Shown here piece by piece: positions 60,415 to 64,000 of a DNA stretch of 64,000 bases. The stretch's first letter is position 1; each line of letters begins with the position of its first letter. Source of the stretch: WHSW01 sp963722175 (GTDB lineage Bacteria > Actinomycetota > Thermoleophilia > Solirubrobacterales > 70-9); assembly GCA_963722175.1 (NCBI GenBank), contig CAVRKA010000001.1, forward strand, positions 62,001 through 126,000, given 5' to 3'. Position numbers and translations under genes: made by a program. The notes below the pieces were generated by a model, which was not told the origin of the DNA, did no database searches, and saw only the letters and a list, made by a program, of their open reading frames with translations.

Positions 60415-60894
60415 ATGAGCGACCCCGGTGCCGATCGGACTCCGACCCTGTTCGAGTGGGCCGGCGGCGAGGAGGCGGTGCGGCGGTTGATCGATGCGTT
60501 CTACGACCGCGTCGAGCGTGACGGGCTGCTGTCGCCGTTCTTCCCGGGCGGCGTCCACGAGCAGCACCGCGACCATGTCACCGCGTGGTGGTCGGAGGTC
60601 TTCGGCGGCCCGCCCCGCTACACGGATGAGCTCGGCGGCTACGAGTCGATGCTCGCCCACCACCGCGACCTCGGGATCACCGCGGAGGCCCGGCACCGCT
60701 TCGCGTCCCTGTTCAGCCTGGCCGCCGATGACGCCGGGCTCCCCGACGACCCGGAGTTCCGCTCCGCCCTGGTCGCCTACCTCGAGTGGGGCACGCGGCT
60801 CGCGGTCCACAACTCGCAGCCGGGTGCCGAGGTCGCCCCCCAGGCCCCGGTGCCGCGCTGGGGATGGGGCGAGGCGCCTCCCTACCAGCCGTGA
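60415..60894 (+). CDS. glbO: Group II truncated haemoglobin
   Basis: A 159-aa globin: LIDAFYDRVERDGLLSPFFPGG, then HRDHVTAWWSEVFGGPPRYT and proximal-region HHRDLGITAEARHRF; Trp in YLEWGTRLAVHNSQPGA marks group II. It probably handles O2, peroxide or NO. A TACGCT -10 lies 6 nt before the ATG, suggesting a leaderless mRNA. The next small gene starts 3 nt after its stop. Confidence 0.9.
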   Translation: MSDPGADRTPTLFEWAGGEEAVRRLIDAFYDRVERDGLLSPFFPGGVHEQHRDHVTAWWSEVFGGPPRYTDELGGYESMLAHHRDLGITAEARHRFASLFSLAADDAGLPDDPEFRSALVAYLEWGTRLAVHNSQPGAEVAPQAPVPRWGWGEAPPYQP

Positions 60895-60897
60895 CCG

Positions 60898-61164
60898 ATG
60901 CGCACCGGCCGCTACACATTTCCCTACGTCACCTACGACCCGCCCAGCGACGTGCTCTACGCGCGGATCACCCAGGGCCGCGACGCGTCGCGCGAGCGCA
61001 CCGAGGAGGGGGACGTGTGGACGTTCGACTCCGACGGACGGCCGACCGGGATGATCGTCGTCGAGCCGCGCCTGCGCTTCGCCCGCGACGGCGCCGTCTA
61101 CGTCACCCTGCCGACCGGTGAGCGCGAGCGGCTCCAGGGGGTCGAGGCCGCGATGCGGCCCTGA
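60898..61164 (+). CDS. DUF2283-family protein
   Basis: An 88-aa protein with the DUF2283 pattern: VTYDPPSDVLYARITQG and VWTFDSDGRPTGMIVVEP. These small beta-rich proteins have unknown function. It starts 3 nt after the globin stop and is probably cotranscribed with it. Confidence 0.75.
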   Translation: MRTGRYTFPYVTYDPPSDVLYARITQGRDASRERTEEGDVWTFDSDGRPTGMIVVEPRLRFARDGAVYVTLPTGERERLQGVEAAMRP

Positions 61165-61165
61165 G

Positions 61166-61648
61166 CTACTTCACGCCCTTCAGGCAGATCAGGCTGGTGT
61201 CGACCTGGAACACCGGCCGCGGCGATGACGCGGCGGCCGCGTCGTCGAGCGCGAGCAGAACGTGGAACTTCTTCGGCGACTGCACGTATGAGCCCTGGAG
61301 GTAGACGTCGGTGCTGCGCGGGAAGGCGCCGCCGTTGATCACCTTCGAGCACCCCGGTCCCTTCAGGGTCAGGTCGATGTAAGGGCCGAAGCCACCGGCG
61401 GCGATGTCCGCGGTGTTGATCGTCGTCGGCGTGCTGCTCTGGAGGTAGACGACCTCTGGCTTGCGCGTCGCGCCGCCGCCGCCGGCCTGCGCGCGTGCGG
61501 CGATCGCCCGTTCCTTGTTGAGCTCGACGGTCAGCGACGAGTACTGCGGCCGCGAGTCGGCCCCCGTGCTGAAGGCCGTGCCGGCCGCGAACGCCGTCCC
61601 TGCCACCGCGGTGAGGGCGACGAGTCCCATGATCCACTTCCTGCTCAT
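61166..61648 (-). CDS. Secreted protein, unknown function
   Basis: A 160-aa protein with a signal peptide (KWIMGLVALTAVAGTAFAAG), a short Gly linker (about residues 56-60) and a beta-rich domain with two cysteines (GPGCSKVI and SLICLKGVK), likely bonded. It lies alone between the globin unit and the sigma factor. No family recognised. Confidence 0.75.
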   Translation of the reverse strand: MSRKWIMGLVALTAVAGTAFAAGTAFSTGADSRPQYSSLTVELNKERAIAARAQAGGGGATRKPEVVYLQSSTPTTINTADIAAGGFGPYIDLTLKGPGCSKVINGGAFPRSTDVYLQGSYVQSPKKFHVLLALDDAAAASSPRPVFQVDTSLICLKGVK

Positions 61649-61808
61649 TCGTCATTCCTCCATTCGACCTGGGCTTTCGGCTGAGTCTATGAATGCAACA
61701 CAGCGGGCCGGCGATCCGCTCGCCCGGCCCGGCTGATCGAGCTGCAGTCCAGCGGCCGCGGCCTCGGCTCACGAATACGCTCGTTTCGACGTTTCAAGAT
61801 CGACAGCA

Positions 61809-62324
61809 GTGAGCGCCACCGCGACAAGCAGAGCCGCTGTGCGGCCCCCGTTCCAGCAGTTCCTCGACGCGCACCGCCGAGCGGTGCTCGCGTTCCTGCG
61901 GGCGATGGTCGGTCACCACGACGCCGAGGACTGCTTTCAGGAGACGTTCCTGGCCGCGCTGCGCGCCTACGAGCGCATGGACGGCGCCCACCCGCGCGCC
62001 TGGGTGATGACGATCGCGCGCCGCAAGGCGATCGACCACCACCGCGCGCGGGCGCGCCGGCCGGAGCCCAGCGAACGGCTGCCCGAGGTCGCAGCGCCCG
62101 ACCAGAACGGGCGCCTCGGCGACCTCGACGGCGCGGTCTGGGCCGCGGTCGCCGAGCTCGGCGAGGCCCAGCGCGCGGCGGTTGCGCTCCGCTATGCGGC
62201 CGACCTGCCCTACCGGGAGATCGGCACCGCGCTCGACTGCAGCGAGGAGGCGGCCCGCAAGCGCGTCTCCGATGGGCTGCGGGCGCTGCGAGAGACCATC
62301 GATCGAGAGGAGGCGAGGCGATGA
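61809..62324 (+). CDS. ECF-type RNA polymerase sigma factor
   Basis: A 171-aa sigma-70 family protein: region 2 with DAEDCFQETFLAALRAYERM and WVMTIARRKAIDHHRA, region 4 with YRPL-like AADLPYREIGTALDCSEEAARKRV. It directs RNA polymerase to a specific promoter set. GTG start; its end overlaps the methyltransferase gene by 4 nt. No separate anti-sigma gene adjoins, and the partner gene's first 40 residues are a possible regulatory extension. Confidence 0.9.
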   Translation: MSATATSRAAVRPPFQQFLDAHRRAVLAFLRAMVGHHDAEDCFQETFLAALRAYERMDGAHPRAWVMTIARRKAIDHHRARARRPEPSERLPEVAAPDQNGRLGDLDGAVWAAVAELGEAQRAAVALRYAADLPYREIGTALDCSEEAARKRVSDGLRALRETIDREEARR

Positions 62325-62962
62325 GCCGAGTCGACACAAAGCGGATCACCGCGCTGCTCGGCGGCGGGCTCGAGGACGACGCCGCGGAAGCGGCGAAGCG
62401 ACTCGTCGCCCGCGCCGACGCCGAGGGTCTGGTCGAGGTCGCCTACGGCAGCTTCGACTCGCCGCTCGGCACCGGGTACATCGCGGCGACCGAGCGCGGG
62501 ATCGTCTCGATCAGCCTGCCGACCTTCGGCAGCGAGTCGTTCCTGGAGCACCTGACCGAGATCTCGCCGCGCGTGCTCGAGGTCCCGGGGCGTCTCGACC
62601 GGGCGCGGCGCGAGCTCGACCAGTACTTCGAGGGCCGCCGGCGCGAGTTCGAGCTCGAGCTCGACTGGCGGCTGGTGCGCTCGGAGTTCGCGAGCCGCGT
62701 CCTGCACGAGACGGCGAGGGTCCCCTACGGGGTGACGACCAGCTACGGCGAGGTCGCCGCTCGCGCCGGCAACCCGCGGGCGTTCCGCGCCGCCGGGACG
62801 GCGCTCGGCCACAACCCGATCCCGATCGTCGTCCCCTGCCATCGCGTCCTCCGCGCGGGGGGAGTCCTCGGCAGCTACGGCGGCGGCCCCGAGATGAAGG
62901 CGTTCCTGCTGCGGCTGGAGGGCGCGCTGGCCGAGGAACCCACGCCGCAAGCGGCCGAGTAG
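62321..62962 (+). CDS. ogt: Methylated-DNA--protein-cysteine S-methyltransferase with N-terminal extension
   Basis: A 213-aa repair protein. The C-terminal domain has VPYGVTTSYGEVAARAGNP and the active IVVPCHRVLRAGG (acceptor Cys near 171), followed by LGSYGGGPEMKAFLLRLEG. It removes alkyl groups from O6-guanine. The first 40 residues (helical, charged) replace what is normally absent and resemble the start of anti-sigma factors that are co-encoded with ECF genes; this is a weak resemblance. Confidence 0.9.
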   Translation: MSRVDTKRITALLGGGLEDDAAEAAKRLVARADAEGLVEVAYGSFDSPLGTGYIAATERGIVSISLPTFGSESFLEHLTEISPRVLEVPGRLDRARRELDQYFEGRRREFELELDWRLVRSEFASRVLHETARVPYGVTTSYGEVAARAGNPRAFRAAGTALGHNPIPIVVPCHRVLRAGGVLGSYGGGPEMKAFLLRLEGALAEEPTPQAAE

Positions 62963-62991
62963 ACACCGCGCACGCCCGGACGCGGAAGCAG

Positions 62992-63020
62992 AAAAAAATG
63001 TCCGCGGCGTAGCCGCGGAC
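62992..63020 (-). terminator. Intrinsic terminator on the minus strand
   Basis: A perfect 9-bp stem (63012-63020 with 63000-63008, 3-nt loop) is followed on the minus strand by one base and seven T (62998-62992). It is the strongest terminator in the window. Both flanking genes run on the plus strand, so it has no protein gene to terminate. Confidence 0.85.
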
Positions 63021-63092
63021 CATTGATTCGAGCGAGAGCGGAGGACGTGGCGCGAGTTATTCCAGACCGGCGCCGACGTCCGGGCGTGCGCG
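62992..63092 (-). ncRNA. Predicted small RNA of about 100 nt
   Basis: On the minus strand TTGGCA (63128-63123) and TACAGT (63104-63099), 18 bp apart, form a promoter whose start would fall near 63092; the terminator ends at 62992. The RNA would have a GC-rich 5' end, an unstructured middle and a 3' terminator hairpin. No reading frame with a plausible start lies within. It is predicted only from signals. Confidence 0.5.
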
Positions 63093-63107
63093 GTGTCGAC
63101 TGTAATC

Positions 63108-63135
63108 TTGACAACGGGCCGTTGCCAACTAGGCT
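63108..63135 (+). promoter_or_regulatory. Promoter of the HTH gene, leaderless, overlapping the small-RNA promoter
   Basis: TTGACA (63108-63113) and TAGGCT (63130-63135) are 16 bp apart, 7 bp before the ATG at 63143. GCCAACTA occurs twice (63124-63131 and 63136-63143), 12 bp apart, as a possible operator. The two divergent promoters interleave, so their use is probably exclusive. Confidence 0.55.
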
Positions 63136-63142
63136 GCCAACT

Positions 63143-63625
63143 ATGCATGTCGACCCGAACAGCCCGCATGCGAGGCTGACAAAACGCCAGCAGGAAGTCC
63201 TGGAGCGGCTCGAGCAGGGCATGGGGGCGAAGGAGATCGCCACCGACATCGGCATCAGCCGCAACGCGGTCTATCAGCACATCGAGCGCCTGCGGAGGCA
63301 GGGGGCGCTCGCCCCGACGTACACACCGAGCGGCCAGCCACCGCGCCGCGTCGAGCCCGGAGCCGTTGCCCTCACCCCGAGCACGCCGCCGCGGGAGAGC
63401 TCACTCGCGCGCCTGCGCGAGCTCGCTCATTCCGGGGCGGCGCCCGACGAGCCCGAGTACGCGCGCGCGATCGAGGGCGCGATCGCCTCCGGCGACGCGG
63501 TCGGACTCGCCTATGAGCTCGGCCGCCTCGACGCGCTCGGCGAGGCCGGGTTGCCCGCCGATCTGGTCGAGTCGGCCCTGCGCCGGCTCTCGGTCCTATC
63601 GGCCCTCGATGTCACCGCCGAGTAG
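63143..63625 (+). CDS. Small HTH protein, LuxR-type recognition region
   Basis: From ATG 63143 a 160-aa protein with an N-terminal HTH, LTKRQQEVLERLEQGMGAKEIA then ISRNAVYQHIERLRRQG, resembling GerE/LuxR or sigma-4-type helices. The rest is an uncharacterised helical region. An in-frame codon at 63023 would include the promoter and was not chosen. It probably regulates DNA near its own promoter; target unknown. Confidence 0.75.
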   Translation: MHVDPNSPHARLTKRQQEVLERLEQGMGAKEIATDIGISRNAVYQHIERLRRQGALAPTYTPSGQPPRRVEPGAVALTPSTPPRESSLARLRELAHSGAAPDEPEYARAIEGAIASGDAVGLAYELGRLDALGEAGLPADLVESALRRLSVLSALDVTAE

Positions 63626-63671
63626 GACATAATCGTCGCGAGTCACTTCGAAGGAGAGGTCTGGAGCTGAA

Positions 63672-64000
63672 ATGGTCGTAGCCATCATCATCGTCGGCGT
63701 ACTGCTGCTGATCGGGTTGATCTTCATCCTGATCCGCAACTCGATCATCGGGTCGCGAAACAGAGTCGACGAAGCCTGGTCCGGAATCGACGTCCAGCTG
63801 AAGCGACGGCACGATCTGATCCCGAACCTCGTCGAGGCGGTCAAGGGATACGCGACGCACGAGCGTGAGACCTTCGAGAAGGTGACCCAGGCCCGGGCCG
63901 CCGCGATGCAGGCCACAGGGCCGGCCGAGGCGAGCCAGGCGGAGGGCTTCCTGAGCCAGGCGCTCGGCGGACTGCGGGTCGTAGCCGAGCAGTACCCCGA
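63672..64000 (+). CDS. lemA: LemA family protein (partial, continues beyond window)
   Basis: ATG 63672 begins an N-terminal membrane helix (about residues 3-22) followed by SRNRVDEAWSGIDVQLKRRHDLIPNLVEAV, the LemA signature, and the long helix KGYATHERETFEKVTQARAA. LemA proteins are membrane-anchored helical proteins of unclear role, often beside TPM-type proteins. A CATAAT -10-like element is at 63628-63633. The last 109 codons of the window stop mid-gene. Confidence 0.88.
   Translation, partial: MVVAIIIVGVLLLIGLIFILIRNSIIGSRNRVDEAWSGIDVQLKRRHDLIPNLVEAVKGYATHERETFEKVTQARAAAMQATGPAEASQAEGFLSQALGGLRVVAEQYP

Larger units (their letters stand above)
62962..63097. repeat. Perfect 21-bp inverted repeat enclosing a predicted small RNA
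   Basis: Positions 62962-62982 are the exact reverse complement of 63077-63097. The enclosed 94 bp hold an intrinsic terminator facing left, and a promoter facing left lies just outside. No open frame of credible size is inside. Confidence 0.75.

Noticed and set aside
63021..63097. Possible tRNA on the minus strand because of a TCGAATC-like T-loop
   Set aside because: No acceptor stem, anticodon arm or CCA-compatible end can be drawn around it.
1..64000. CRISPR arrays, insertion sequences, prophage or plasmid origin
   Set aside because: No spaced direct repeats, transposase, integrase, terminase or replication protein was seen on either strand.

Overview
The window is high-GC chromosomal DNA from an actinobacterium, most likely class Thermoleophilia (Solirubrobacterales/Gaiellales-like). 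This is inferred from gene content and style: secreted proteins with an IALGGTAYA-type signal segment, frequent GTG/TTG starts, apparent leaderless promoters, a group II truncated haemoglobin and a MoaX-like fusion. No rRNA, tRNA, CRISPR array, prophage or transposase was seen, and no stretch over 300 bases lacks a gene.

Layout. 1-6.8 kb: partial cation/proton antiporter, a chemoreceptor-like sensor protein, a GAF-PucR regulator, then amt followed by two small membrane proteins, a PepSY-like protein and a class I glutamine amidotransferase. 6.8-14.4 kb (cluster 1): a GlnA-family amide ligase, three glutamate-synthase-like subunits (MgsA/B/C type), an unknown 147-aa protein and two tandem DAO-family flavoenzymes. 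14.5-17.6 kb: a secreted protein, two gene remnants meeting head to head, a methyltransferase and an AIM24 protein. 17.7-29.7 kb (cluster 2): on the minus strand four sarcosine-oxidase-like subunits (MgdB-C-D-A order), then fhs and a cyclodeaminase-type cyclohydrolase; divergently on the plus strand gmaS-mgsA-mgsB-mgsC. 29.8-35.8 kb: NAD-linked molybdenum formate dehydrogenase (three structural genes), fdhD and an FAH-family protein. 35.8-46.1 kb: DHFR-like reductase, ArsR/SRPBCC pair, HD-GYP protein, AidB-like dehydrogenase, M28 peptidase, and a phenylalanine/tyrosine catabolic set (Lrp, hppD, hmgA, phhA). 46.1-59.2 kb: molybdenum supply (moaA, modABC, Mop/HTH regulator, DUF6457-like protein, mobA, moeA, a MoaD-MoaE-MoaC fusion, mog) with a second molybdopterin oxidoreductase. 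59.2-64 kb: P450, truncated haemoglobin, ECF sigma factor with Ogt-type methyltransferase, a predicted small RNA, an HTH protein and the start of lemA.

Working model: Amt imports ammonium/methylammonium; GmaS and MgsABC make N-methylglutamate; MgdABCD oxidises it and passes the C1 unit to tetrahydrofolate; the cyclohydrolase and Fhs release formate; formate dehydrogenase oxidises formate to CO2 with NAD reduction; the molybdenum genes supply its cofactor. This is nearly a complete methylamine-oxidation module by the N-methylglutamate route; only a methylene-THF dehydrogenase is not in the window. A 17-bp site shared by the promoters of both clusters suggests common control. Cluster 1 looks like a parallel route in which single-chain flavoenzymes stand in for the four-subunit dehydrogenase. 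Functions are inferred from family resemblance and gene order.
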